Positions 14,209 to 25,901 of a DNA stretch of 64,000 nt are shown one piece after another. The DNA is from [Phialemoniopsis] sp. UDSM-2020. Its lineage: Eukaryota; Ascomycota; Sordariomycetes; Thyridiales; Thyridiaceae. The position numbers and the translations under genes were made by a program. Position 1 is the first letter of the stretch. Each line of letters begins with the position of its first letter. Location: NCBI GenBank assembly GCA_018873225.1, contig JAEILZ010000002.1, forward strand, positions 1,612,001 through 1,676,000. Reading direction: 5' to 3'. Under the pieces are notes generated by a model, which had not been told where the DNA came from, made no database searches, and saw nothing but the letters and a program-made list of their open reading frames with translations.

Positions 14209-15181
14209 TTACGCGTCCACAAAGCCCTTGACGTTGTTCAACCAGGCGAGGTACTCCTTCTGCTCCTTCATATCCATGTAGTCGGGCACAAAGACGGCCA
14301 GCGCCTGCGTGATACCGCGCTCCTCGAGATATCGCTCCATCAGTACCTGCAGATCCTCATCGAGGCTGCCGAAGGGAGGACCGGGGTAGACGTCCTGCGC
14401 CTTGTGGGAGACCTCGGCCGTGGTGCTGTGAGCCATGGCGGCGTCGGCGTAGTAGTACATGTTGTCGACCATGATGCCACCGTCTTGGGCCGTCGCCTCG
14501 ATGTTGAGGGCGCCCTTGCCATCCTTCTCGATGACGATGTTCAGGCGGCAGGGGACGGGAGCCTCACCACCACCGACCATGTCCTCGACATCGTCGGCAA
14601 CGTCGGCGGCACCACGGGCCTCCTGGGACGCCGGAGCACGGGAACCATCGACATCCTCGTCACCCAGAGCAGCATCCTCATCGTACATCTCCGGGTCGTA
14701 GTTTGCGAGATCGGCGAGCGAGAAAGTCACGGTGATCCTAAATTAAGCACAGATTAGCTGCCCGCCTGAAGCTATGACAGTGATGCTGTCGCAATGTAGC
14801 CACTCACTTCTCGTTGCCGTAGGTGCGTCGCAGGGTAACCTCCTCCTTGCCGGCAATGTCCTCTACCTCGAAGAGACCGCTCTCGAGGAAGTCCTTGACG
14901 CTCGCGGGCTCAGGCTCGTTCTCCTTGACCTCGGTCTCGTACTGGATCTCGCTGTCGAGCTTGGCGGACAGCTCCTCGTCGACCTCACTGTTGGCGGGTG
15001 CCCTCCGGAAGACTGACGTTGAGAACGCAGAGGTCTGTTGGGGCTTGAGTGATGCGCATGAGGATCTGAGTACGGAAGCCGACCGGAGACTCGTTGTGGC
15101 AGAAGATTGCCTGACGGCCGCGGCGGACAGACGGGTGAGAGTTCGAGGCGCGGAGCGCGCAAAGGCTCGCATGGACATCAT
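14209..15181 (-). CDS. mam33: Mitochondrial matrix acidic protein of the p32/MAM33 family
   Basis: Two exons, 14808-15181 and 14209-14737, joined across a 70-bp intron with a GTGAGT donor and TTTAG acceptor; 300 residues. The first ~45 residues are rich in Arg, Ser and Ala with no acidic residues, a good mitochondrial presequence. The remainder is very acidic, as usual for this family, with the conserved segments ITVTFSLAD, LNIVIEKDG and the C-terminal YLEERGITQALAVFVPDYMD and KEQKEYLAWLNNVKGFV. Family members form doughnut-shaped trimers in the mitochondrial matrix and support mitochondrial ribosome function and respiration. The length fits fungal homologues. A nearby in-frame alternative start (the second or fourth codon, MMSM) would change little. 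Confidence 0.93.
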
Positions 15182-16074
15182 CTTACTCCGGTATTTCGGG
15201 AAATGAGGCCGCTATAAGACTCAAAGTTTTCGATTTGGATGTCTACAATCAAGTGAGCGATGAGGATTCAGCGAGGTTGTCCAAGAGTGAAGTTTCGTGA
15301 TGGGATGGGAAGATGTCGAAGAAACTAAGTTAGAGCTGTAAAGCTAAATTTTCAGTGGCTCATTTGACCAAGCTAAGAATTAGCGGGTACCTATCAAAGA
15401 CTGCCTAACAAACTTTACGGAGTAGAATCGGACAGACCACCTAAACAGTCCACTTTTCTGCCGAAACGGTACGGACCACATCAAGACTGGACACTGGACA
15501 TGCACGAGGAAAGTGTGAGATGAATAGATCATATTTCTCTCGACAGGGTGCTGAAAATAACTCATTTCATTTTCTATGGTGATATTGTGCTTGCTGCCCC
15601 CCTCAAAGCACCCGCATCCCTCTAAGTCATCATTCGGCCAGGCGACTTGCTCACCACTGGATGCATAAGACATGGGCAAGCTATCGATCGCCGTTTTGCT
15701 TCCATCCGAAAACGTGCCTTGACTTGTTGAATGCTAAGTCTTATGCCTTGCTTGGCCTGGTGTGCCAAAAGTGACTGTCCCGGCCTCAATACAGCTTTTG
15801 TCTTTGAACAAACAGCTGGAGGCGCGGGACGAAGCCTGAGGTAGAGCAGAGTATCTTGGAATGCTACTTGCTCTCTATCATTCTCATGTCCGTGGACTGG
15901 ATAGCAAACAACTGAGAGTTGGCGAAGAGCCAGCCGTCGATCTGCGACACGATCCAGAAGAATCATGTCTTTGCTAACGATGATTCGCGAGCCGCCATCA
16001 TATAACAGACGAGCAATGAAAGGCGAACGACCCAAGGACTCGATCCACTTAGCATGTCCATAGGGGTGCCTGAT
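15182..16074. other. Intergenic region between mam33 and tma16
   Basis: This holds the mam33 promoter and the 3' side of tma16. A minus-strand frame, in phase with the last tma16 exon, stays open from 16,074 down to 15,622 after the tma16 stop codon (see findings). A TACGGAGTA palindrome lies at 15,416-15,424. I see no gene that I would call. Confidence 0.5.
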
Positions 16075-16806
16075 TCAGTGGTCTCCCTTGGGAGGGAAGC
16101 TGGAAGGGCTGATGGTGCCCGACTCTAATATCTTGACCCAGGTCAGTGTCGTCAAGTATGTCCAGGATCCTTCCCAGCGCTCCAAAAGGGCGATGTTGGC
16201 CTCAGTTGTGAGCTCGGGCAGCACTGGAACGAGGTTAGGCATGTGATATCGGCAGGCGGAATTTGGACTCTTACAGAAACCATTCTTGTACTCCTTCTCC
16301 AGAGTAGCAATCTTCAGCTTGAGGAGATCTTCTCTAGCGCTGGCCGGCCTGCCGGGTCTGCGGGTTTTCTTGACCGTATCGAACTCTTCGTCGTACTGGT
16401 GTACATAGCTGGAACGATAAAGATATAAGCCTTGGCAATGACTCCAGTTGAAGATGTGATGAAGACTTCAGGAAAGAGGACTCACGTTTTGATACTCTGC
16501 TGTACAGCCTCGGGAGAGAGTGGCTTGTAGTCGTTCTCTCGTACGGCATCTTGGAAAAAGGCAACACGGTCAACTTGGGAACGACTTTGGTTAGCTCAGT
16601 ATGGCAAGAGTCTCAGACAGCGGGGTTGGCAGACTGATTGGCTGTTCGGTCTTTTTCCTCGAGGCAGCAATCTTCTCGAGTCGCTCATCTCGGACCTGGG
16701 CTTTATGTAGGCGCTTGGAGTTGCGAGAACCTTCATGCAAAGCGCCGATATTGCCTTGCCTCTTCTTGGCAATCTGCTTTCTTGTCTTGGCTAGGCTGGA
16801 CGGCAT
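16075..16806 (-). CDS. tma16: Translation machinery-associated protein 16 (60S biogenesis factor)
   Basis: Four short exons are inferred: 16635-16806, 16486-16573, 16275-16408 and 16075-16223. They give 180 residues, close to the ~178 of yeast Tma16. All three introns (61, 77 and 51 bp) have usable signals, two with clear CTAAC branch points. The N-terminus MPSSLAKTRKQIAKKRQGN and the following basic helix (SRNSKRLHKAQVRDERLEK) are typical of the family. The C-terminal part ends in an aromatic block with WEGSWTYLTTLTWVKI. Tma16 binds late nuclear pre-60S particles. An upstream in-frame ATG at 16,872 exists, but the conserved N-terminus begins at 16,806. The gene faces away from exo1 and shares its 860-bp upstream region. 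Confidence 0.9.
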
Positions 16807-17666
16807 TTCTAAGATTGGGGCGGCAATGAGCACCTTCTTTTGAAGTGTTTTGGAATAGATACTTCTGGGCAAAAGTAGACTTCTGGTCTCTGATAGTCTG
16901 ACGTTGGCGTTTGATAGAGTGCTTTTCCTTGATAGCCCGTGAACTTTCTCTGCCGCCCTTCAGAGGAAAGTACGCTATGATAAAAATTTTGGTGGAGACC
17001 CGATAAGGTGGAGCGGGGTCAAGGAGGCCACTATCTTAGCTGGGCTCTAGAATCTTTCAGGGTTCTTTAATGGATGGTTGCTCTGGAAATGCCAGTCCAG
17101 CCTGGCTAGACCGAAAGAGGCAAGAAAGCTTGGGTCATCCCCCCATAGACGCGATCCCACTGGCCCAAGACGCGCCTCAGTGCTGATTGTCAGTGGGCTC
17201 AATTAATTGATTCCCCCTTCCATCGCGTCCAGCTTGAGCTCTGTAGAGTACTTACCGTTTATCGCTTACCGGACCACCGTCCTCTTTCAGATACAGCTTC
17301 TTTTGCTCATACTTTTACTGTTTCCCCCCCTCAATCAACGCCGCATACCGACTCAGGCTGTGTTATCGTTCTTGTCCTCGCGTTACTCCATTCGTATTCG
17401 TCAGCCAATCCGCTTGTAAACAAGGCTCTGTTGTGCGCGCGCGCCGATTTGACGGACTTGTCGCGCGTAACATCGTCACATCCGCACCCCTCGAATCCCT
17501 CCCGGCTGCTCTCAGTCCATATACCTCCTGGACTACCTATACAATGCAGTCTTTGTGATTACTTCTCTGTCGACAACTCTTTCTGCTGTGTGAAGGGGCT
17601 TTGTTATCACTGTATTGTACATATACCTAACCGCAGCCTGCCTCGCGCGGCTGCCTCGACCGTACC
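16807..17666. promoter_or_regulatory. Shared divergent promoter region of tma16 and exo1
   Basis: This 860-bp region separates the start codons of two divergent genes. No other gene is seen. The exo1-proximal half (17,200-17,640) is pyrimidine-rich, as in many fungal leaders. I could not identify a specific factor site with confidence. Confidence 0.5.
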
Positions 17667-20079
17667 ATGGGTATATCAGGTATGTTCCCCAACTGCTCCA
17701 CCTGCTGGTTGGTTGTTGACAAAGTCAGGGTTGCTGCCACTGCTCAAGTCCATTCAGAGACCTACAGAGCTAAAGAAGTATGCCGGCGAAACGTTTGCCG
17801 TCGATGCCTACGGATGGCTCCACCGTGGCACCATCTCCTGCGCCGTCGAGCTGGCTCAGGGCAAACCAACAAGAAGGTAAGCGACGGACACCGTTGACTG
17901 CCTCTGTTCCGTGTTCACGTGCTTGGGAATCTTACGACTTTGCAGATACGTCGACTTCGCCATGCACCGGGTACGCATGATGAAGCATTTTGGTGTCACG
18001 CCTTACCTGGTTTTTGACGGCGACTTCCTCCCGAGCAAAGCGAGAACAGAAGAGTCTCGGGCCAAGCGTAGGGAGGAGACTCGCAAGGCCGGGCTGGAGC
18101 TTTTGAAAGCCGGCAAGCCATCCCAGGCTCACCAGGAGCTCCAGAAGTCAATAGATGTGACGCCTGAGATGGCTCGTCACCTGATTGAAGACCTGAAAGA
18201 AGCCGGCATACCCTATGTCGTAGCACCGTACGAAGCAGATGCCCAAATGGTCTACCTCGAGCGCCAGGGCGTGGTCACGGGCATCGTTTCGGAGGATTCC
18301 GATCTGCTGGTTTTCGGCGCCAAGCGACTGCTGACGAAGCTCGACCAACACGGCCAGTGCGTCGAGATCAATCGGCGTGACTTTTGTGCCTGCCGCGAGA
18401 TCTCCCTGACAGGCTGGACGGATGCAGAGTTTCGCCAGATGGCTATCCTCAGCGGTTGCGATTATCTGCAGGGCATTGGCAATATGGGTCTCAAAACGGC
18501 CTATCGCATGATCCGCAAGTACAAAACCCCAGAGAGGGTGATTCGGATGGTCCAGTTTGACGGCAAGTACAAAGTGTCGGAAAACTACTTGGCAGCGTTC
18601 AAACAGGCCGAGCTCACGTTCCTCCACCAACGCGTCTTTTGTTCCAAGGCCCAAGAATTGGTGCTACTGGCTGCGCCGGAGTCGGGCCTTGACGTCGAAG
18701 AGATGCCTTTCATCGGCGCCAAAGTTGCCCCGGAGCTCGCCCGCGCGATAGCTGTCGGCGACGTAAACCCCATTACCAAAGAGCCTATCCTCATAGCCTC
18801 GATGCCGAGGAAACGGACTGTAAACCACCTTCACACCAATGCGGCTGCCAGCCAGAGCCGCCACAATGCCAAGCCGATCGATTCTTACTTCAAAGGTCAT
18901 CGCCGCATACCCATGGGAGAGATGGATCCGAACTGCTTTGCCGTGGAGCCGCGTCAGGTAGCGGCTCTTACACAGAACGGCTTGACGCCGCGGGTGTTCC
19001 CGTTACCGCGACCGTATCTCGATAGCCCGACGGGCTTGCAACCTGCCGGCGCACCACGGCCATATGTGACGGCCCCGACGCTACGCCGCCGCACCGAACC
19101 CATTGCGAACCTCTTAGATATACGCTCTAGTGCATCCAACGCCACCCGTCGAAGGACCGCCGGCCCGATTATAGCTGCTGACGAGGCTGGCGCCGGGCCA
19201 TCATCGAGACCACCTAAGAAGGCACGGCTTTGTGCGGATGCCGGTGTGGAGAGTAGTGATCAAACGCCAGGGGAGCGGAGTAAATTCTTTCCTCCACGCA
19301 AGCTAACCAAGGCCAAGACCCGGAGGCCGGATCCTGTATTGATGTCAGATGATTCGATTGAAGAGGCAATGCTGAGCCTTCCTGACGTTGATGGGTGGAA
19401 CTCGACAAAATCGACAAAGTCGGTCAATATGCTCCAGATCTTCCAGGATTGCACTGAGCCCCTGGGCAGTACCCATGCCTCGGCAGAGCAGACAGAGAAC
19501 ATGGACAGTGAGAGCAAGGCGGCAGAGACTGTTGAAGTCCCTGCTAGCTCACCACTGATGAGCCCCCGCAAGTCTCCTATAGTACAGCCGGCGCTCTCCC
19601 CGACACCGGGCAGACGAGCCCTCCAACAGTTCACGTTTACACCGAAGCCAGCACCAGGGGGGTCTCGGATGGCTTACGGGCTGCCAACGCCCGTCTCGAG
19701 TGCGCAAGAACCGGCTGCAAACCAATACGTACGCCCGCCTACAGACACTCCACTGCAGACGCCGCTGCAGCGTATTGGGGCGAACGCATTCAGAAGAGGC
19801 ACGGACAAAACCAGGCCTCCCTCTATTTCGGACAGACCTGGCTCGGTGAAAGGATTCGGCTCTCCCAGGTCTCCTTCAGCCTTCATGCCGGTGAACCCTT
19901 CGTTCGTCCCGCTTCCAAAAGTCAGCCTGGACGAAGTCGAGGCCCTAAACCGGCCAATGGGAAGCGAGGATCAGATTATCCCTGATAGCGACGGGGAGAA
20001 TGAAAGCGAGTTGGATGCGGCTGAGAAGGCAAGCAGCCCAGTGAGGCGCTTGGACCTGTCGAGATTCACATACACGTAA
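17667..20079 (+). CDS. exo1: Exonuclease 1, XPG/FEN1-family 5'-3' exonuclease
   Basis: Three exons: 17667-17679, 17729-17876 and 17946-20079; 764 residues. The tiny first exon encodes MGIS plus one base, a split common in fungal exo1 genes, and the junction gives MGISGLLPLLKSI. The nuclease core (residues 1 to about 330) keeps every metal-binding acid at the position known from human EXO1: D30, D78, E150, D152, D171 and D173, plus the GCDYLQGIGNMGLKTA helix-hairpin-helix. The rest is a long, low-complexity, Pro/Ser-rich tail, probably for interactions with mismatch-repair proteins, as in other eukaryotes. Exo1 resects DNA ends and removes mismatched strands in the nucleus. A Walker-like or second catalytic domain is not expected or seen. 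Identity is firm. Confidence 0.96.
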
Positions 20080-20807
20080 CGGAGCATACACATCATGGGC
20101 GTCTGGGGTGCCCTTCATAATTGTTGCGATTCACCTTGGGCATAGCGAGAGGAGTTCAACAGGTATATTCTTCTTTTTGGGTTTGAACGGTCGGGGAGGC
20201 GTTTCTGGGTCATTATGGAGTTTACCAGTGTCACTTAGCGGCGACATCTGGCCAGGCATTGAAGCGGACAAGGCCGTGTCCGAGCAATAGAAATACCATG
20301 CACGAGAAGACTTGTATTTAAAGAATCAAAGATGTTTATTTTCTAGACTTCAAAAACCTCTGTTCCCGTCGGCGATAACTACCTAGGTAGGTCAGAGTAG
20401 ACAACGTGAAGATGGACCGCTGAGGCAATCCAGCCTTCTCCACAAAAAAAGAGGCAGCTCACCGCCTTAGTGGTGGTGGCAGAAAGGGAGACCCAGCGCC
20501 AAGATTTCGCTCCACACCAGAAAATTTCCAGTCCCCTCACACAAAATGCAGTGTCTTGAGTGTGCTAAACCCATCCGGTCCGCCTACTTAGCGCCCGCCC
20601 CAAAGAAACTGGACCGCCCATTCGAAACTTTTTTTGGTCGTGCGAGCAGCTCCAGGCAACTTGAAGACCTCCTCCGCCTCTCCGCTCCTCAGCCTCGATC
20701 AACGCAAAAAGGTCGTTCCCCTCGACGACATACTTGCACACGGCAGCTGCGGAGGATTCCCGACCTTACCAGCTTTTCGAGGGACCGAGTGTCCAGTGAC
20801 TGACAGA
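20080..20807. other. Intergenic region between exo1 and the SURF6 gene
   Basis: Contains the exo1 3' UTR and the promoter of the next gene. A TACCTAGGTA palindrome is at 20,380-20,389. No further coding sequence is supported. Confidence 0.5.
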
Positions 20808-22667
20808 ATGGCGGATTCGTCCTTGCAGGTGTGTGCAGCCTCTGAGCCCCGCTTCTTGTCGAAAAAGGTTTTGGCGGTGATGGGATGAGATGCTGATTGA
20901 GATTGCGCGAGCGTTACAGGACCGGCTCCGCGGGCACGCAATGGCTGTTGATGGCCTGTTGTCATTGATACCGGCCAAGATGTATTACGGGGAGGACACA
21001 AGTGTATGTGCAGGCTCTACGACGTCATCTTCCTCTCCACTGCTTCTCACCTTCCCAACCTCCTCCTCCTCCTCTGTGAGGAATATCTTGGCGGGGCACA
21101 TGGCTGACACGACTTGCCACAGGATCAATGGAATAAGAAGAAACAGACCAAGGAGGAGAAAAAGGCTGCTCAACGCCGCAACCTTGATCCCGACAACGAG
21201 CGAAACAAGAGCGTCAAGGAGATTATGGATGAGCGAGCCAGGAAGCGCAAGCTCGAGGAGCTGGAAGAGCAAGGAGAGGATCGCAAGAACCCGAACGCAG
21301 CTCAGGAGACAACCCACAACCTAGCTGCCGGCAAGACCACACCGCAAAAGACGCCAAAGAAGAGCAAGGCCGAAAGGAGCGAGTCTAACAAAAAGCAAAA
21401 GACTTCCTCTCAAATAGAGCAATCTTCAGAGTCATTACCTGCCATCGAGGAGGCGAACCAGGCGTCAAAGAAGCAAGCCAAGCAGGAGAAGAAATCTGGA
21501 AAGAAGGCAAAGGCAGAGAAGCCTCATGGAACTGTGGAGGAGTCAACAAATCAACTTCCTGCCCCGTCAGAAGAGCAAACGTCATCAGAACCACTCGAGG
21601 TGCCAGTTGCAGACCGTGCCGACAGCGAGCCCGCCTCCTCGGACGACGGCCGTGACGGTCATATCCCAGCTCGCGACGAAGTTATGCCGGCCTTTGACTT
21701 CTCTGGCCTGGCCCCAGAGGAAGATGTCCCTGGCGACGAATCTTCACTAGCCTCGGCTCCACCGTCACCGACCTTTGACATCCCTCTACCGACCAAGACT
21801 GACTCAGCTGAGCCTGCCAGTGCGACAACGTCAATCTCTTCCACCGTCCCTCCTTCCGAGAAGCCAAAGCATATCAAGCTGCCGAGCGATACTTCGGCTC
21901 TTCGGGTCCGACTAGCCGCCAGGATCGAGGCTCTACGTGCGGCACGTAAAGCTGACAATACCGATGGAAGTCCGATCCGCACCCGGCAGGAGTTGATCGA
22001 ATCTAGGCGGGTGAAGCAGGCTCAACGCAAGGCGCACAAGAAGGAATTGAGGCAAAAGGCCAAGGAGGAAGAGGAACGGAAACGCGAGGAGGCCCTGGCC
22101 AGTGCCCGGACATCACCGGGCAGTATCATGAGCCCTCTGATCGGCATGGGCACCGAAGACGATGGCTCGGCCAACCACCTTGCGTTTGGCCGCATCGCAT
22201 TTGGTGATGGCGCGCAAATGTCGCACGATCTCAGCTATGTCAAGGACGCGAAATCCAAGAAGGGTGCCGTGGACCCCAAGACGGCGCTGGCCAAGCTCGA
22301 GGCACAGAAGAAGCGCATCTCCAACCTGGACGCAGACAAGCGCAAGGAGGTACTCGAGAAGGAGACATGGCTGGCGGCGCGGAGGAGGGCCGAGGGCGAG
22401 AAGATCCGCGACGACGAGGCCCTGCTCAAGAAGGCCGTCAAGCGCAAGGAGAAGTCCAAGAAGAGGAGCGCGAGCGAGTGGAAGGAGCGCACTAAGGGCG
22501 TCGAGGACGCCATCAAGGGTCGACAGAAGAAGCGCGAGGAGAACCTCCGCAAGCGCAAGGAAGACAAGATGATGGGCAAGGGCAAGAAGAAGGGAGGTGC
22601 TGGTGGCAGCAAGAAGGGCCGTGCTGGCTTCGAGGGTACGTTTGGCGGCGGTGGCAAGCGGAAGTAG
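20808..22667 (+). CDS. rrp14: SURF6/Rrp14 family nucleolar ribosome-biogenesis protein
   Basis: Three exons: 20808-20828, 20920-21003 and 21123-22667; 549 residues. The first two exons restore the family N-terminus, where DRLRGHAMAVDGLLSLIPAK is followed by MYYGEDTSDQWNKKKQTKEE. The middle (about residues 90-270) is low-complexity, Lys/Glu- then Ser/Pro-rich. The C-terminal SURF6 domain begins near KLPSDTSALRVRLAARIEAL, includes RRVKQAQRKAHKKELRQKAK and SPLIGMGTEDDG, then NHLAFGRIAFGDG, and ends in a strongly basic Lys/Arg/Gly tail. Family members bind nucleic acid in the nucleolus and are needed for both ribosomal subunits. The GTGTGT donor of intron 1 is weak but the joined frame reproduces the family N-terminus. 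It runs in the same direction as exo1 and converges with vps74. Confidence 0.92.
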
Positions 22668-23446
22668 TCGGGGACTCTGCGATCCGATTGATTCTTCCGG
22701 GGCAGAGAACGTGTTGCTGTTATACCTATGTGATTTGGTGACCACGGGAGGGAAGGTCTGGCTGGCTGTGGTAAAAAAGAACTGCATCTTATGGCGTCGG
22801 CGTAGCTTTGGTCTCACGGTACATTTTGGCGCATTTACAATGAATTCAATTACCGTCCTATGGGCAATCCGGCCTTTCCATGTGTCGATAGATATGTGCC
22901 TTCGTGCTCACCTACATGACGTGACCGTAGACGACGAGATAGAATAAACACAAGCTCAGGCACACACAACGTAGATGGAACTTGCACTTTCATAAACCCG
23001 TGAAACAACTCTGTTGAAGCTGTGCTTGAAAAGGTATAAGATAGACATATGCGCCCATATTTTGAAATTCACAAAACCCCAAGAGAAAATTGCATCCCAA
23101 CCGCAGACTTTCTGCAGCTGGTTCCTAGGACACCTTGTCCGTCGCGAACCCGAGAGCCGTGCACTTCATGCCGTGGGACCGTGGAAAAGACAGCCCAAGT
23201 CGTCTGAAGATTAGAGATACCTTACTTGGTAAGTAAGATGGGCGGACCCTGCTTTCCCCCATGGCACCCCGAGGAAGTCGAGAGGAAGCCCCCTGCCCCA
23301 TGCCAAGGGCTCATGGTACATCGATTCATTGCCCCTTTCCTCTTTCCCTTTTTTGCTTTTGGAGAACCTTGTGATCTCCCTAGTATGATTAAATGGTCGT
23401 ATAGATTGGTGGCTTGGAGGGCGTGACATTGTGGAGAAGAGGACGT
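22668..23446. other. 3' intergenic region between convergent rrp14 and vps74
   Basis: About 780 bp holding the 3' UTRs of two convergent genes. I see no gene or repeat in it. Confidence 0.5.
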
Positions 23447-24720
23447 TTAAAGAAGCGAATCGAGGCGGGTGAACACGCTGAGGCACGCAGCGACAACCTC
23501 GAGCTGTAGCTCCTTGTCCTTGGCCTTGGAAATCTCCTGCAAGTATAAACGTCAGTCTAAATCCGAATTATGTAGGGTATGATGTAGATGGGAGGTTATT
23601 TACCTCGGCAATAACCTGTGGCAGGTTGGCGCCGATGCCGTTACCCGTCGCCTTCTTTCCGAATGGCCACTGGCTGTACTCGGCGAGCAGCTCGTCTGTC
23701 TGTGTGAATGCCCTCTCACGGGCTTCGTGGCCGAGGGTGCTGAGCGCGTTCTCGAGGACGTTAGCGGCGTACGCGGCGCAGACCATGGCGATGGTGCGAG
23801 TGTAGCGGAACTCGAGGTTCTCGGGGAGGAACTGGGAGCCAGGAAGCACCACGGTGCGCTGGGTCAGGACGTTGCGGACGCGGCGGCGGATCTCTTCCTT
23901 GGCGCCTCCGTCGGCAACGGGGTGGGTCGCCATGTCGAACAGGAGGAAGTTGCGCTTCTCGGTGCGCAGGATGCCCTTGTCGACAAGACCCTTGGCGAGC
24001 CGCTCACGGACCTGCTTGAGCTGATAACCAATCTTCATCAGGTTCCACGTCTCGCCTGTGTCGGCAACCCAGTGTTAGCGAATTGTGGCCTGCTGTCGCG
24101 AAGGGCATCATATTCCGCGAGGCGTATGCTTACCGCTCATCAAGTCAATCCAGGAGCTGACGCTCATTTGCTCGCTAGCCTTCATCATCTTCAGCGCCTC
24201 GTCTAGTAGGACCTCGCCAGTCAGCGTGTCGTCGACAACCTCGATGATTCGGTCAGCAAGCGGGAAGCGCCTCCTGGCAGGGTCCTTTTGCATGCTGATT
24301 CGTCCGCGGAATGCCAGCTCCAGGACAATACATCCTCGGAGTGCGTATGAGATGTTGTCGTTCCAGAATGACAGATAGCCCTGTTTGGTTCAAGTAGTCG
24401 GGGTCAGCAGCCAAACGTGACGTGTGAAGGCGGTGCTCAGGATTTCTGGTGAATGATAACCATACCTGTTTGTCCTTCAGGCCCAGCAACAAGACCTCCT
24501 CCATCAGTGTGAGCTTGGGCTGCTTGCTCCTCTCGGCGCTCTCGCTCATGTCGCGAGGGTCGTAGGCAATCTTGTGCCCATTCTCGCCCTTCTCGTAGCT
24601 CGTCTCGGGGGCGCTGTCCTTGAAGTTGTTGGGGGAATCGGTCCGCCCTGCACTGCTGCCCTCTCCATCGGCGGCGGCTGCACCTCCGGCGCCTCGACGG
24701 CGAGTCAATCCCGATGACAT
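23447..24720 (-). CDS. vps74: Golgi phosphoprotein 3 / Vps74, PI4P-binding COPI adaptor
   Basis: Four exons: 24466-24720, 24134-24380, 23604-24055 and 23447-23536; 347 residues. Exon phases agree at every junction. The N-terminus has the arginine cluster LTRRR (residues 6-9) that in yeast Vps74 contacts COPI and glycosyltransferase tails. The GPP34 domain starts at [20 protein letters not shown] and includes W91 in YLSFWNDN, matching the lipid-pocket tryptophan, then RGRI and [13 protein letters not shown], and the C-terminal [15 protein letters not shown] and [13 protein letters not shown] segments. Vps74/GOLPH3 keeps Golgi glycosyltransferases in place by recruiting coatomer at PI4P membranes, so the gene supports fungal wall and secretory glycosylation. 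The assignment is firm; the short last exon (29 residues) closes the final helix. Confidence 0.94.
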
Positions 24721-25901
24721 TGTCCCAAGCGATTATTGTTGTCTGGGCCAAATCAAGATGCGCTAGGAGGTATTAACCGAACAAAACCCAGGTTCACTGT
24801 CGGTCGGTGAGGCGTCTGTCGTATTGGGGTGGGAGGGCGTTTGAAGTTTCGATCTGCGGCAAGGGTTTTTAGCTAAACCGACCAGGGAAAACTCCCGCGC
24901 GCCTTGGTTGTAAGAAAACTTACTCCCAGCAGAGCACTTGAGAGGCGTCAATGGGTTGTGCGCTGAATTGCCTCGTGTCACCTCGATGGGCTGAAAGGAG
25001 GATCGGCTGGTTGGCGGAGGAAAAAAGAATCTGGCTGCCTGAGGGCGAGACCAGGGTCAGGGATAAGCGGGGAGGGGACGAAGCGCTTCCTGCAGCACCC
25101 TTTTGAGAATGCGAGGCTCGCGCAGAGTCGATATGAGGTCGATTGTGGTAGAGGTTATGGGGTAGGCTAGTTGTCGCGATGATGGCGAGGAGGAGATGTC
25201 GTCTCGTGCCCCTTGTTTGACAGGTTGGCGGCGGGAATTTCTTAGGTGGGCGTCACTTGATTGAAGGGCGGCGGGCGGGCGAATTGGCGATTGGCCAGCT
25301 CAGCCTTGGAGCTCCAGGTGGAACTCGTGGACCCTTTTTGGTTATCTTTAGGGAATCTCTTGGTGTAACTCCAAGCCTCTTTTCAGCGGGTTTGGGTGGG
25401 CCAGCAATCAACAACACCTCTCTCTACCCTAGTCCAGGACAGCACAGCCAGTTGCTTGTGCCTCAAGGCTGCCTCTTTTCTCCATTGATACATACTCTAC
25501 TTCTTGCTTGGACAGATACAAGAAATCTACCTACCTAAAGTACTCACCTACGAAGCAAGGCAAGTAAGTGTAGGGGTTTGGTCTAGTAGATCAGGCCAGA
25601 GACCTGATCCGTGGATGATTGATTGTCTTATTACCACATTCTTCACAATGCCTACTTTGGCTGTCGTTTCTCCACTTCAGCAGACTCCCTCCCTCTCTTT
25701 GTTGTACCATGTACGTACGGCACCTCACTCCTTATTGATTCCTAGTCCTATATCTCTTGTGTTTGATTGTTATATATGATATTATGAGGTGTCGGGTGTT
25801 TTAAAGCTATGATGGGTATCGTTGGAACAGGGCCAGCCCGTCCATTTCAGGGGATCAAAGACAAAGGAGATAACAAGTGTGGCACGAGAATATCTCAGAG
25901 C
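24721..25901. other. Intergenic region upstream of vps74
   Basis: About 1.2 kb carrying the vps74 promoter and the 3' side of the questin-oxidase-like gene. No supported coding sequence or repeat was seen. Confidence 0.5.

Noticed and set aside
14068..14757. Plus-strand 229-codon frame
   Set aside because: It is the antisense shadow of the mam33 second exon, which has clear family motifs.
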